From Novakomyces olei (taxonomy: Eukaryota > Ascomycota > Novakomycetes > Novakomycetales > Novakomycetaceae): a stretch of 64,000 nucleotides of DNA. A model generated the notes under the pieces. That model did not search any database and had not been told where the DNA came from. It saw only the letters and a list, made by a program, of their open reading frames with translations. The stretch spans positions 1-64,000 of the forward strand of contig JADEYG010000001.1 in assembly GCA_016906335.1 (NCBI GenBank). The letters are read 5' to 3'. Below are positions 49,883-62,061 of the stretch, one piece after another. A program made the position numbers and the translations under genes. Within the stretch, counting starts at the first letter, position 1; each line of letters opens with the position of its first letter.

Positions 49883-52384
49883 CTATCGTCGCCACGGTGC
49901 ATGAAGACCCTCATCGTCGTCTGCTCGTCTTTTTGCCGGCGGAGACGCTGGTGAAGGAGACCGGGAATAGTTCCTTTTATACCTCTGTGTACCGTGACGG
50001 CTTCTAGGCGACCAATGGCGCTCATCACGGCCACGTCTATTGTATGAAGACCGGCTCGCTGATCGGTCCCGACCCCGATCTCGCCTTGACTGCACCCGCT
50101 CTCGTCCCGGTCGAGGCGGTAATCGAGAATAGCTCTCTGACCTGTCTTGTCGACCAAAACTGCTGTTGCCATCTCTCCTTGACCTCGAATCCTCTCGCCG
50201 GTTACGCGGAGACGAATACCGTCGCCCTCGCGAATTGTACTCTTTTGCACGGGCAAACCTTTGCCTTGAATCGCGGGCCAAAGACCGAGACCGAGACCGA
50301 GACCGAGAAAGAGATGGGGAACGGGAAAAAGATCTTGAACGAGAAAAAGATCTTGAACGAGAAAAAGATCTTGAACGAGATGTGCCGCGTAATCTGGGCG
50401 AAGGAGATCGTGAGACTGAACGCGAAACTGAACGCGAAATTGAACGCGAAACTGAACGCGACCTCGAACCAGAGTAAGATGAATAAGAGCTCACTGAGCC
50501 AGAGTCACTATAATAACTGCTAGCAGGAGAGGGCGAGCGTGAAGGCTTTGGGGGTAAAGGTTTAGGCATATTAACAAGATCCTTTCGCATTTGCTCTGTG
50601 ATTGCACCCAGGCCGATAGAAGTGAAAAAATTAATAGAAAACCGGGTATTTCTTGCATCGTCAAGCGGAAATATTCCACCCCGCAGGGCATCTGCTAGTT
50701 GAGGGTCCTGAAGACGCGTATTCAAAGCCTTCAAGCCCAATGTTTCTGCTAAATTTTGGAAAAATATTTTAATAAAAATACGTGAACTGCTTGTCGTGTC
50801 CTCCTCTGTCAAATGCACGAGCCCTAAAACCTGCCAAGAAATAGAGTCCGAGGACAAGAGATGCCCAAAGAACTGTCCGATATTTCGCAGCCGGCTAATC
50901 TCGTACCGATGAATAGTGGAATAGTATGTTCCAAAGGCCTGTTCAAAGCACTCCCTCCACATACGATTCAGTTTACAAAAGCGTTCACCAATTAATCCGT
51001 AGAATTTCAAGTACGTGCGCTCCTGCGAACAACATTCAATAATCATGTTACACAACTCAATCTCCTGGCCAGGGTTTATTGAAAGCTTCATGAGCTTATG
51101 GACACACTCCTCGTGATCGACACTGGACATTATAGTAAGATAAATGGTTTTCCGAAGATTTACAAGGTTTGTATTGGTCTCATCTCGAATCTGCACCTTT
51201 TGCCCAGCTGCAGTTCCCGGTTCTCCAGCTCCAGCAGTGCCGTCTGCCTCCTCTTCCTCCTCCTCGTCACTAGAATACTCGCTTGCACTGCCATCCTCCT
51301 CACCCTCGCTGTCCTCACCCAATATTTCTGCCCTTATTTTACCATAATGGTCCTCGTTTTCGAGATAGTCTTCGTCAAACTTGAAAACGTTCAGCCCTTC
51401 TTGGCCATTCAGCTCATCGTCCAGGCTCAAATAGTGCGTTATCTGATCGTCTTCTTCAACAAGATCCAGTTCCTCCACCATCTGGGGGTTATCTTTGAAC
51501 CCATCTTTGCGAACTTGAAACAGCACTTCAATCATGTACTGCGTTCGTTTTTCAATGGCTCCTTCGTGCAAAATGGCCCTAAACCGATCGAATATTCCAT
51601 TGCTGGCTCGCGGGGAGACTTCAGCCAAAAGCTGCCCTACTTGCCGCATAAATCCAACCGCAATTTCCACCGAATCATCACTAGGCCGCTCTAGCAAAAG
51701 CGCGAGTATCTGCAACACTACAATTTCATGTGCAACCCGGAAATTAGCCAGTTGCCCGATAAACATGGAACTGGAGATACAGGCCGCCTTATCATTGCGC
51801 CTAAAGCCTCTGCGAAACTGTACGACTAATCGGGAGAGTAAGAGTTCGCCTATCTGTGGCAGTTTGGTGTTTATAACGGCCACAATAGCAGCGTATATAG
51901 GCGTAAAAGGCAGCGCTGCTGCCTGAGCTCTCATAATAGACCGGCAAAAGAGACCACGGCCACGGATTAAATTAGCCTGAAACAGCTCTGGTACAATGGC
52001 CTTGATATTGGCCTTGCTGGCCTTGTTTATTAGACCATTTATGGCCTTTCTCAATCCTTCCCACTGGATAATCTGATACTCACGAGTGCTCTGGTCCGTA
52101 AACTGCGCCTGCAACGCTCGAAGCCGAGCCGGTGGAACGTATGTGCCCCCTGCACGGGTCTCCATAAGCCTTTGAAACTCGGCTTTTGCATCAAATACTT
52201 TGCGCTCGTCTGTTTCTCTTTCGCTCTGCCTTTCCTGAAGTTGCCGCTCACGTTCGCGAGCTCGAGCAGGATCGACATCGGGTAAACGTACTCTGTCGTT
52301 CCTAAAAGACGTACCGTTCGGCGACGAGCTTCTGCGCGGCAGAGGCGGCCGCTCAACGACACTTTGCACGGTTTGTTCCGCCAT
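49883..52384 (-). CDS. CWC22: Pre-mRNA splicing factor CWC22
   Basis: Single exon, 833 residues. A basic, charged N-terminus is followed by the MIF4G domain (about 110-330: REYQIIQWEGLRKAINGLIN, IPELFQANLIRGRG-like, FIGQLANFRVAHEIV). An acidic linker (about 355-385, SDEEEEEEADG) precedes the MA3 domain (about 400-590: LRKTIYLTIMSSVDHEECVHKL, RSGQ-like ISWQVLGLVHLTEEDTTSSSRIFIKIFFQNLAE). The C-terminal 180 residues are an RS domain of repeated RSRSFS units, as in human CWC22 and unlike the short budding-yeast protein. CWC22 is an essential spliceosome component that binds the exon-junction helicase eIF4A3 in animals. An RS tail fits an intron-rich genome. Confidence 0.95.
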   Translation of the reverse strand: MAEQTVQSVVERPPLPRRSSSPNGTSFRNDRVRLPDVDPARARERERQLQERQSERETDERKVFDAKAEFQRLMETRAGGTYVPPARLRALQAQFTDQSTREYQIIQWEGLRKAINGLINKASKANIKAIVPELFQANLIRGRGLFCRSIMRAQAAALPFTPIYAAIVAVINTKLPQIGELLLSRLVVQFRRGFRRNDKAACISSSMFIGQLANFRVAHEIVVLQILALLLERPSDDSVEIAVGFMRQVGQLLAEVSPRASNGIFDRFRAILHEGAIEKRTQYMIEVLFQVRKDGFKDNPQMVEELDLVEEDDQITHYLSLDDELNGQEGLNVFKFDEDYLENEDHYGKIRAEILGEDSEGEEDGSASEYSSDEEEEEEADGTAGAGEPGTAAGQKVQIRDETNTNLVNLRKTIYLTIMSSVDHEECVHKLMKLSINPGQEIELCNMIIECCSQERTYLKFYGLIGERFCKLNRMWRECFEQAFGTYYSTIHRYEISRLRNIGQFFGHLLSSDSISWQVLGLVHLTEEDTTSSSRIFIKIFFQNLAETLGLKALNTRLQDPQLADALRGGIFPLDDARNTRFSINFFTSIGLGAITEQMRKDLVNMPKPLPPKPSRSPSPASSYYSDSGSVSSYSSYSGSRSRSVSRSISRSVSRSVSRSPSPRLRGTSRSRSFSRSRSFSRSRSFSRSPSLSRSRSRSRSLARDSRQRFARAKEYNSRGRRYSSPRNRREDSRSRRDGNSSFGRQDRSESYSRLPPRPGRERVQSRRDRGRDRSASRSSYNRRGRDERHWSPRSRHGTQRYKRNYSRSPSPASPPAKRRADDDEGLHAPWRR

Positions 52385-52771
52385 AGCAGGAGTTTGCCGT
52401 TTGCCTATTTTATTTATTTTTATGCGCAGTATATAATACTAGTTGTTCTTTGGCAATACTATTGTTACATTACAAAAAGTACACTGGTACATACGAAATT
52501 GTTTTAATATAAATTAATAATTAATTAATTAAAATTAAAGTACACAATATTATAAATAAAATATGATATTCTTTAGTATAAAAAACAAATAGTAATTTAT
52601 AAATTATACTGAAAATCATACGTGAGGCGGTCTTGCAACCGGTCGGACTGAAGAGGCGTAGATGAAATACGAAAATAGTCTATTATACAACCAAAACGTG
52701 CACGGCTCATCCAATTGGCGAAAGCGCAAGTAGAGATTATCTTTGCTACCAACATTTGTCCAAAGCCATGT
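52385..52771. other. Short AT-rich spacer
   Basis: Separates the CWC22 start from the sirtuin stop, both on the minus strand. Very AT-rich around 52500-52600, with no gene. Confidence 0.6.
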
Positions 52772-54177
52772 CTATAAATAGTCAAACACACTGCCGAATA
52801 CTTGACTGCTTTTCAAGGGGATCCGTATATCGCCCTGGGCCTCGTTCAAAAGCTCATCTTCGTCCCGCACAAACCCGGCCCAGTTTACTATCGCCAAGGG
52901 CTTCCCCGCTTCTTTAGCAGTACGGACAAGTCTCAGGGCAGAGTAAGTGGTCAAACTCGAACCCACGACCAATAATTGATCAGCAGTATCAACCGCCTTT
53001 TGCGCAGCCGTACGCCAGTCTAAAGGCACCTGTTCACCAAAAAAGACAACAGACGGTTTTAAAATCCCCTGACCAGAAACCCAGGCTCCGTCCCTATCAG
53101 CTGTTGCCCTTTTATGGGCTACACACTCAGGACAAGCAGGGTACCTAAAGGTCTCGTAGATTTTTTTATTGTGAAGCTCAACATCGCCATCCGCATTTGT
53201 GTGCTGAGCGGAGGCGCTTGAATATACAACATTAGGGTTTAAACGCTGCAAGTCTTGTTGAAGTGCCTTTCGCGACTGCTTGTGACCACAGTCCACACAT
53301 TGTACCCGGTGGAGTGAGCCGTGGAGCTCTGTAAGAGCTGAAGAAGGTAAACCTTGCTGCAAACCATCAACGTTTTGCGTCACCTTTGTAATTAGAAGAT
53401 TAAAGACGGCATTGGTGGATTTGCAATTGAATTCAAAATGATTAGGAAATGAAATCATATTAAAAAAAAATTATTAGGAGACGTAGATTGAAATGGCATA
53501 GGCAATACAAAAGCATTTCCAAAAAAAATATCTAGTAATAAAGCAAAATTTTAATGGTCAGTTACGATATGGCTCAAGTACCCTCGCTGCAGCAGCTGTG
53601 CGATAGCTATATGCGTGCTATTGGGTTTTGCTTCTAATACTGGAGGGTATCCGTAAAACTGAATTGTTAGAAAAAGGCGCATTAAATAAATACTTATTGG
53701 CGGATGCTCCTGTCTGAGTACATGCAAAAGCATAATTGTACCCTTACAACACAACGAAAGCTCTGAAAACTAAAATGTTTGTCAAAAAGAGCAATGCTCG
53801 AAGCAAAACTGCACCAAACAAGAAAACGTTATAATACTCACACTTCGCGCCCAGTAACGCTGCCGCCACGGATGACGCGTACAAAATTCATGATAAAAAA
53901 CAGGTCTATAATGATCACTCTGTCTATACGTGCCTTGAGGGCCGCGGTAGTCGGGAATCCCACTGTCAGTAGACACACCGGCTCCAGCGAGTAAGCAAGT
54001 TTTGTTCCTGCCTCCACTATCCCGCGCCAAGAACCGAGCCAAAGCTTGTGCTGCTACTTTCGGTGAAGTAGCAGCTTCGGCAGGAATACTTTTCACTAGT
54101 GCTGATGCTTTGTTTGAACCATAGGGTACACGGAGCATTTTATTTTCCTGCGAATGTAAGGTTAGGCCGTGTCGCAC
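52772..54177 (-). CDS. SIRT4-like class II sirtuin, three exons
   Basis: Exons 54177-53842, 53658-53566 and 53383-52772, all in phase 0, giving 346 residues. Branch points are TTCTAAC and TTCTAAT. The NAD-binding start AGAGVSTDSGIPDYRG (about 63) is followed by the class II stretch YWARS, FYGYPPVLEAKPNSTHIAI and VTQNVDGLQQ. The catalytic His lies in ELHGSLHRV. Zinc ligands are CVDC and, about 50 residues on, CPEC; LKPSVVFFGE, VGSSLTTYSALRL and VNWA complete the fold. The Arg-rich N-terminus could be a mitochondrial signal. Class II sirtuins act in mitochondria as lipoamidases, ADP-ribosyltransferases or deacylases; which applies here is unknown. Confidence 0.9.
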
Positions 54178-54837
54178 TCGCTCATAAAACTGACAATTTC
54201 AAAACATTGTCCACAGTCAACTCAGGCGTTGGCGACCCTTGATCAATATACTTAATTTTAAGATTATTGGCGTTCGCTTGCTTTGGTTGAAAAGCACAAC
54301 GAGACCTTATCGATCGCTAATGATTGCCCCAAGGCAATTACGTCGATAATTATATATTACGGGTCAGCTATGCGGACGGGGCCCCGTGTATTTATTAGAC
54401 CATTAAGGGGGTCTTTGATTCAAGCGACAAAATGTAGAGAGAATGAATAATTATTTGTTTAAAGTTCGATAATAATGTGGGCTTGCGTTTATAATCTATG
54501 CACAAAATAGCACCGATTTCCAGTAAATTACTGGCGATAAAATGATTTACGGGCGTTTACTGAGTTCGCCCACCCAGAGTTGTATCTTTTCTATTACGTA
54601 GTTTGGTGCAAATTGCTAGTTTCAAGGAAATGTTATTGACATATGCACAAGTTAATGTACTAGACCCAAGGCCAGATTTCAAACAAATCCCTAGTCTGTG
54701 TCTTCAAGCCACAGCTGCATATAAATATGAGGGGAAACAATTGGATTTTCGAGCGTTCGTACAAAGATTTTGTACAAAACAGACGAATAGTAAAAAAAGG
54801 AGAATAGTGCAAAACTGCTTATGAACCTGATGTGCAG
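54178..54837. other. Spacer without a recognised gene
   Basis: A 73-codon plus-strand frame at 54603-54824 has no known family. Otherwise nothing was recognised. Confidence 0.45.
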
Positions 54838-56084
54838 TCATGCAAACAATCCAGCCAGACCTAACCCAAGCCCAGCTCCGATGACTAACGCAATAGCATA
54901 CTGGAGCACGTTGACAATAGCGACCCTCATAAATCGTGTGAAAGGCCGATGACCGAGAGCTCTCTCTTCAGCCATGACTGTCTGCAGCGTTGCAATAGGC
55001 CCATCGTACTCTCGTGAGATGGGAACAATCGGTCGGAATTCCGGGTCGAGTGCAAAAGCTTGAGCGGCCACTGCTCTCAAGTAGACGACTCTGAGCGGCA
55101 GTAAGAGCAAGAGTACGCAAGAAAGGCTAAAGAGTAAGAGTAAAGGAATCTGTATTATACGCCAGGCGGTATAATTAAGCTCGAGTTGGCGTGCAATAGC
55201 AGCCAACCAAGACTGCGACAGAGCGTAGCACACAATACTTGTAGTGCGCGAGAGGCAGTTTATGGCCAGCAGGGGCAGAATCAAATTAGGCCAGGAGCGA
55301 TAGGCTTTAAGCAAAGTCCACAGCTCACGGAACCAGTAATTTCCCTGCCGGCCGAGCATAAGTTTAACACGTATAATTTCAAGTGGCAGTAGTACTGTAG
55401 TGATTAAAAGCGAGGAGAGCAGGACAATGACAGCAAACGAAACCTTCCAACCTATCTTGTTCTCTCCCGGGATGGGAACATTTAAAGCCCGGGATAAAGG
55501 CTTTGTAAAGTCCAAGGCGGCGGCGAGAGACACGTACACCAAGTTGATGGAAAGACCCCTATAAAATGCTCGCCAGCCGTCGATACTACGCAAGTACCGG
55601 AAAGCAGAGCGAAGAGTACGCGTGTAAAAATCAGTGTTTCCTCCACGCTTGCTGTTTCCAGACTCAATATTCTCAGGCGCTTCCGGTCCAGGCGCAAGAT
55701 CGTCGTTAAGGTCGCCCACTGCCTCGCTTGTAGCTAATGACGCATAAGCTGTATTTCCTTCTGGTACAGTCTCCGTAGCCGTGAGCAGCTCAATCACGGA
55801 AAACGGGTACTTTATAGTGTTAGACAGACAGGAAAACAAATAGATTGACGACAAAATTGATCTTGAAATTCATTTTCACTTGATTGATTGATTTTTTATT
55901 CATCTTTTTATTTCATTTATTCATTCATTAATCCATCCATTATTATCATGTTCCTTTAACTTTGCTTTTAGACTTTGGTGTTTCTTGGCAAACTTACGGC
56001 CGTCATTTCGAGAACAAGAATTGTCAAAAGGGACACTGCGACCAAAGCAATCAAGGCAAATTGTTGGTCTCCGTCGAACGCCAT
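54838..56084 (-). CDS. Carrier-fold membrane protein, possibly Ugo1/SLC25A46-like, two exons
   Basis: Exons 56084-55998 and 55809-54838 (352 residues); the intron is 188 nt with donor GTAAGT, branch TCTAAC and acceptor TAAAG. Exon 1 encodes a hydrophobic first segment (FALIALVAVSLLTILVLEMTA) that joins YPFSVIELL. A Pro-x-Glu site also appears in LPLEIIRVKLML; these echo the PX(D/E)XX(K/R) repeats of mitochondrial carriers. GWRAFYRGLSINLVYVSL is a typical carrier repeat entry. The match is partial and the basic residues are changed, as in Ugo1, the modified carrier of the outer membrane needed for mitochondrial fusion. An acidic loop lies at about residues 45-95. The name is tentative. Confidence 0.5.
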
Positions 56085-56932
56085 TTTGGCGTTCGAAAAC
56101 AAGCAACGAATCAACCGCGTTCAGTGTACAACGTCACAGCTAAAATAAGCGCGATTTAGTGCCCTTCACCTATTTCGTTTTAATCTTGTGCCAAATTGTG
56201 CCAAAATTCAAACTGGGGATTACAACTGCTATTGTATATATTACTTTGTCGCACGTTACTACTGACGTTATTCGTGCACCGTATATTAAATGGATTAGAC
56301 TATATTGAATGGATTAGGCTATAGCCAACAAGCAATTAACGTTATTCAAGTAGCAGAAACAGCCGCCGCTCGTGATTCTCATACATCGCTGCTCCGACGC
56401 TCGCCTCCAAAAATTATTCAATCTCCTACATTTCGTCGCTTGAATCAAATAAATTTTTTAGATTATAAAAAGGTTGCTATTCATGTATGACGGACGCGTA
56501 ACAACAATTTACGTGTCAGGAGGCTCATCATACCTGTGGCTCATACCCCGTTTCTTTTTATGTAACAGCGCTGACCACGGTACGATGCCTCGCACTTTTT
56601 ACATACAAAATAAGATCTAGCACTTATTATTGTACAATGTGTCGCGACACAGTACACTTTTTATGTTGCACGAGACAATCGTCTAAAGTTTCGTGACATG
56701 ATTGATTGCTTGGAGAAATACGCTTATTTTATACTATTGACTGAACCCATTTCTACGAAAAATGCAGTAGAATTCTGTATAAATCGTTTAGGATTTTTAT
56801 ATTCTGTATTGTCTATAGAACAAGCATACTGATATCATCACCGCCATATATTAGAATAAATAGATATCAAACTATCTAACTATCTATATATATATCTATA
56901 TATATAACACACGACCAAAATTTTACCATACA
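56085..56932. other. Divergent spacer upstream of the eIF2-beta gene
   Basis: Between the carrier-like gene and eIF2-beta. It contains a TATCTATATA microsatellite at about 56875-56906 just before the eIF2-beta start. A 61-codon frame at 56305-56490 has no known family. Confidence 0.5.
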
Positions 56933-58003
56933 ATGGCAACGGCAGAGGCGTCTATAGAGGCGCCGACTGACGCGCCTGCGCTAGACGATGTAAGATGATA
57001 AATCCAGCTTTTAAAATCTGTGCTCTTCGGCCTTTATGCTAACGCGTTCAAGTTCTCGTTTGACTCGTCTTTGAAAAAAAAGAAGAAGTCTACAAAGAAG
57101 GTAGCCTTCAACGATGACGAGGAGGATCTCGAAACAAACCAAAAGGCTCCGGGCGCCGACTCGGCTGCTGATGGCGGTGTAGACGAAATGACAGAGATGT
57201 TTGCAAATATGAAGAAGAAAAAATCTTCAAAGAAGCAGTCTTCTGTAAACGACGGTCAGGATCAGGAAGCACAGTCGGAAGCACAGTCGGAAGAGGAAGA
57301 AGGAGATGGAGAAGACGGCGGAAAAGCGAACGGTGAAAATGGACACGACGAGGAGGCGAGAGAAGATCTTGATTTTGCTGCTGATTTGAAAAAGAAGAAA
57401 AAGAAGAAGAAGAAGGTTGATCTGTCAGCTTTTGACCAGGAACTCGGTGAGGCCGGCGGTGACGGACAAACGGAGGAAATCGAGACTGGTGAAGAAGCCT
57501 GGCAAAAATCGGATCGTGACTATCTTTACTCTGAGCTTCTCGCCCGTTTCTACCGAATGCTTCACGATATGAACCCGCACCTTGTGGACAAGCAGGGCAA
57601 GTTCAAAATGATTCCTCCCTCCATCGGTCGGGACGGTAATAAGAAGACGGTGTTTGCCAACATCAGTGATATTGCTAAACGCATGAATCGTAAACCCGAG
57701 CACGTTATTCAGTTTTTGTTCACTGAGCTGGGAACAACGGGGTCAGTGGACGCCAGTAGCCGGCTTGTTATTCGAGGCAGATTTCAACAAAAGCAGATTG
57801 AAAACGTTTTGCGAAGGTACATTTCAGAGTATGTTTCCTGCAAGACTTGTCGGTCTTTTGAGACAGTTTTGAGCAAGGAGAATCGTTTGTACTTTTTGAA
57901 CTGCAACGCCTGTGGCAGTCGACGATCTGTGCAAAGTATCAAGGCTGGTTTCCAGGCTCAAGTCGGGAAGAGAAGGCTGATGGCAGCAAAACAAGCTACT
58001 TAA
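56933..58003 (+). CDS. SUI3: Translation initiation factor eIF2, beta subunit, two exons
   Basis: Exon 1 (56933-56989, [19 protein letters not shown]) and exon 2 (57053-58003) are joined by a 63-nt intron with donor GTAAGA, branch GCTAAC and acceptor TTCAAG; the product has 335 residues. Three lysine blocks ([27 protein letters not shown]) are the K-boxes that bind eIF5 and eIF2B-epsilon. The conserved C-terminal domain ([30 protein letters not shown]) ends in a Cys4 zinc ribbon (CKTCRSF...[10 protein letters not shown]). It forms the eIF2 complex that delivers initiator tRNA to the 40S ribosome. Length is slightly above that of the budding-yeast protein. Confidence 0.96.
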
Positions 58004-58312
58004 TTTGCACTTGGGTCTCCTTTGTCTGATTCAAAGCTCTTGCCACGAATCATTATGGTCCGCACAGATTTACATTTTTAAGCAGTCCGTCAAGTTTGGT
58101 TGGATTCAGTCTGATAGTAAATACTGCTCATGGAAATACCCGTACCACAAATACTCTTTGATTAGAATTAGATCAGTCTTTTTCCTTGAAATTAAGGCCA
58201 ATAATGGGACACAAGTGAGATGCAGGTGTCATTACTCGTTCAGTCTGTTTGAGATAATCAATCTAAAAGCATAATCCATTAAAATGTATATACACACACA
58301 CAACCAACTACG
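58004..58312. other. Convergent spacer
   Basis: 3' ends of the eIF2-beta and PX-domain genes face each other. An 89-codon frame (58005-58274) opens directly after the eIF2-beta stop and looks like chance. Confidence 0.5.
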
Positions 58313-61300
58313 TTACAAAGAAACTGGTCCTTCGAGGACGGAATTGACGAGCGTAGCAAAAGGCTTTTCCAGTTTCTTTACTTCCTCAAGAGCCGGAAAC
58401 TGCGGCTCTGTAGCTTTTCTCCTCGCCTTGGCTTTGGCCTTTTTCTGCATTACTCTCTCCACGTCTAGCGGACTTAAGTCGATCGGCTTTGAATTATTCC
58501 CCGATTCATTCGCCTCTATTGCTTCTTCTTCCACTTCCACTTCAGCTTCTTCATAATCCTCTTCTGGATCGTCGAGTCCCTGAAACTCGAGCAGATCATC
58601 AGCATCCAGTCCAAAATCTGTTCCAGTGATCGTAGAATTAGGCACAGTATCTTGGGAACTCTGTACTGATAGCCTCGTCAATTTTAAGGCCGCTTTCTTT
58701 GCAACGTATAGCTTGTGTGCCCTATGATACTCCACCAAAGCCTCCAAGTCCCGCTTGAAAGCCGCATGATCCAAGTCTGCCGCTCGAGAAACCAGACTGT
58801 CCATGTCAATTTTCTTACCGGTTCCCTCTCTCATGAAATTAATAATTTCCTCGACCCATTCAATAAGCGAGGCAAAAAGGCCGCCGTCGTTCCTATGCAC
58901 TTCGTGGGCAAACCTCCAAAACGAATTTTGATGGCGAATTGTCAAATCTACAAACGCCTGGACAAGCTCATCAGCTGACGATAGTAGCACTAAATGTTAA
59001 AATCTTGTAGAATAGACTAAAATTGTGGGGGAAAATAGATATAAAATAAAAACCATATATATAAATATATATAATATCACGTTTGTAGATTAAAATGTTT
59101 GCTAACATAGAGAATTTTAAAGCTCGAATTGAACAATAGTGGCATATATATGACCAAAATCCCGAAAAAAAAAACAAATATTCATCAACGATGCTGACGG
59201 CTCCTTACTTTTCTTCTCTGAATCTTCAACGACCCGTATCAAATCGTCCACAAAAGCCGATAAATCCGAAATACTACTTTTAGCTCAATCCCAAAAAAAC
59301 ACTTTTTACCAGTCGTGAATATTGGCTGCGCGATAGACTTTGGCCAAGGGCTCAAAGAAGACCGTTACAAGATCTTTCATAAGAGCTCCAGTGGTACCCT
59401 TTTTATGTTAGACTGCTTTTAGAATGATATCTTGTATTTATATATCCCGATTATTTTGTCTTTCCGAACAATTTGTTTTTCGTAAAATTATTCTTTAATC
59501 TCTCGAGCTTGTTTCTCTTGTGCTCTTTCATTTCTCCTTCGTTTTCTCCTGCTTTAAATTAATTCCTACCTCAAAAACAAGATTTAGAAATTGCTGCTTA
59601 TCTCGCCGACGCGTATAAAGACGAACAAGTTGCGATAGATAGGCAAACAGCTTAGCTTCACCATCGAAGCTCAAATCATTCTCAATCGCATTTGTCCAGG
59701 CGATACAGGACATGAAAGGGTCAGCCAGCTCGCCCTCCTCTAAACCAGGTTCAAACATTTGTGATCGTAGAATAGCAATGACAATATGAATTTCATCGAT
59801 GGCAGCTTCCTGGTAAACAAGATCTTTCACATCGGAATCAGCTTCAATAAAAGCCCGAATCTTTTGTGCATATTTAGGGTTAGGCAGCTCGTTTTCCACA
59901 ATTTGAATAGTGCGGTTTATCTCATTCAAATCTTCTGAAAGACCCACACTGAAAAGGCGTTGCATTAAGCTTCGCGAGCCGAATGGCTGCGCCAGAAAAA
60001 TATCCAATATACCCTTCATCATCGTCATTGGATTTGATAAGCGCATTGTTAGCTTTAAAATTCCGTATGGAATAAGACCATGTACCCGTTTGAGCTGAGC
60101 AAGATTCTCAGAAGAATTATCCTGAGCAACAAAGAGATGGTAAATGGTTGAAGCAATTCTAGAATTTTAGTCTGTACAACTCAAAATATTTTCTCTTACT
60201 GGATGCGGGCCCATTCAATGACTTTCTGATACTCGGGCGGAAGAGATTCCACAGTTGATTTTTCGCGGATAACGCGAAACAGGCGGGAAAGTCCGTCTTC
60301 AATAAGACGTCAGTTTAACAAAAAAAACCAAAAAAACCAAAAAAATAAAGAATTATTAATGAGCATAGAACGATTATATACAACGTGTATAATTGTATTA
60401 ATCATACCCTTGCGCATTATTTCGTGACGAAAATATCGCATATGCTTGTCTAGATCCTTTGACCGGCTTTTCGCTATTTCATTAAACCTTATTTGGTCTT
60501 CGGCCCGCCTGTTATCCAATTCAAGGCGAAGTGCCTCGTCAGCCAGCTCTTCATCACTGAATTCACAAGTATTGGTGAACAAAAACTTTGTGAGAGCGCG
60601 AGAGACGAGCACGTCTGAATCCATACACAACGTCTGCAAATAGCCGCGTAAAGTGAGCCGATTACGTTCCCGAGGAAACGCTAAGGGGCCATTATTGCTG
60701 TCTGCGTCTGTTGCAGCAATGGAGCTTTGAGAAGAGGCGCTGCTTAATCCATTGGTGTTTGCTACGACGAATGACTTATCCTTGCGCGGAAGATAAGGTA
60801 GGTCTTTGCCCGCTAATTCATGGCGCAGCTGGAAGATTTAGTAAAGGCGCTGTACAATTTAAAACGAGAAAAGTCTCGGAAATTGAATATAGGTAAGAAA
60901 GAGATTGTAATAAGATGATCCAGAAATCTTGGTATCAAACGAAATATTGAAAAATATTGATTAATAGTGAACGATTAATAATATCATGATTGATTTGAAG
61001 TGCGAGTACCGCAAATTTAAATTTTAACACAAAACACGTAAAACATGAGAGGAACAAAGACATTGAATAGCATGAAATAAATCATCAGTGCAAACAAGTC
61101 TAATGCCAAGATGAAGAGGTAGAGATGTTGTACTAGTAACAAAATTCAACACTTACGTCCTTGTGAAGCTGCGCAAACTGTGTGTAACGGCGGGCAACGC
61201 ATACGTCGGGCTCCCCTGGGCGGCATGTCCTGATCAAGAAATCCTATTTGCATTAGACCAAACAAACGATATAAAATATTTAAAATTCTAAAACAGAACA

Positions 61301-62061
61301 GAACGGCTCTCAGCCAGTATGTAAACGAAATTTATAATCTCCATTCACAAGAATGGGAAACTTACAACATGTACCGCGTTCCGGAAGTTGCCACGGCTAT
61401 GGCTTATTCTCACAGAGGCCACATTAATAAAAACCCCGTTTAAAGTAAGGGGACGATTCACTGCTGCTCTCATGTGCTCATCTACAGTCTTGTCAATAAC
61501 TTCGCGATCAGCCGTAGTCAGACGAATACTGGATTCGCCGGGAAGAGCCTTCAGGCCAGAGTTCATTAGCAGTGCAATCATCTTGCGTAATTGCAGTAGT
61601 GCTTTATCGCGCTTTGTGATATCTTCCACATCCTCGTTACTTCGAGAAATTTCCTTGGCTTGAAACGAGCGTAAAAAGTCTTGGATTTTGACGCGCCAAA
61701 ACATTACAGGATCTGTAGCCGCAAGAAAGGGAAAAGTTACCATGAATCGTTGGAAAAAGAATCGTAATAGCGTCAAGTCCTGCGAATTCGAAAGTTCACT
61801 TTCTTTCTCCGAAAAAGGGTAGCCCAGTTTTTGAAGAGCATCTAGATCCGTTAGCCGGCCAAACTCAGACTCCAGCTGCCGCCGAAGCAGCTCCTTTTTG
61901 AGATAATGCCTTTCGACATCGTCCATGCCGGAACTTTCACGAGGACTTTTCGTGTCAACGCAGTTATTTCGGCTGTTTGATACGTTTGGATTATTCCACT
62001 TTTGAGCGTAACGCGTTTTCGTCAGGCGACGAGTCACTTTATGGCTTTCTTTTCTGCGCAA
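58313..62061 (-). CDS. PX-domain protein of the Lec1/DUF3818 family, eight exons
   Basis: Exons 62061-61366, 61243-61157, 60828-60408, 60296-60200, 60158-59570, 59398-59310, 59276-59209 and 58989-58313; every junction keeps phase and gives 907 residues. The PXB-like N-terminus (about 45-205, VERHYLKKELLRRQLESEFG) leads into the PX domain (about 215-350: FLIRTCRPGEPDVCVARRYTQ, LPYLPRKDK, RLTLRGYLQTL). The PX domain binds phosphoinositides. The DUF3818 region follows (about 430-700: LMQRLFSVGLSEDLNEINR, KDLVTVFFEPLAKVYRAANI, WRFAHEVHRND), then an acidic C-terminus. The order PXB, PX, DUF3818 is that of yeast Lec1 (YPR097W), linked to lipid traffic. The start could also be the internal MDDVERHYL. 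Confidence 0.85.

Noticed and set aside
50044-50523. Plus-strand frames rich in Glu, Lys and Arg opposite CWC22
   Set aside because: Antisense shadows of the Arg-Ser repeats of CWC22.
54603-54824. 73-codon plus-strand frame between sirtuin and carrier-like gene
   Set aside because: No family, no splice partner found and no promoter signal; left as unexplained.
58005-58274. 89-codon frame directly after eIF2-beta as a continuation of that gene
   Set aside because: eIF2-beta is complete with its zinc ribbon and stop; the following frame has no matching features.
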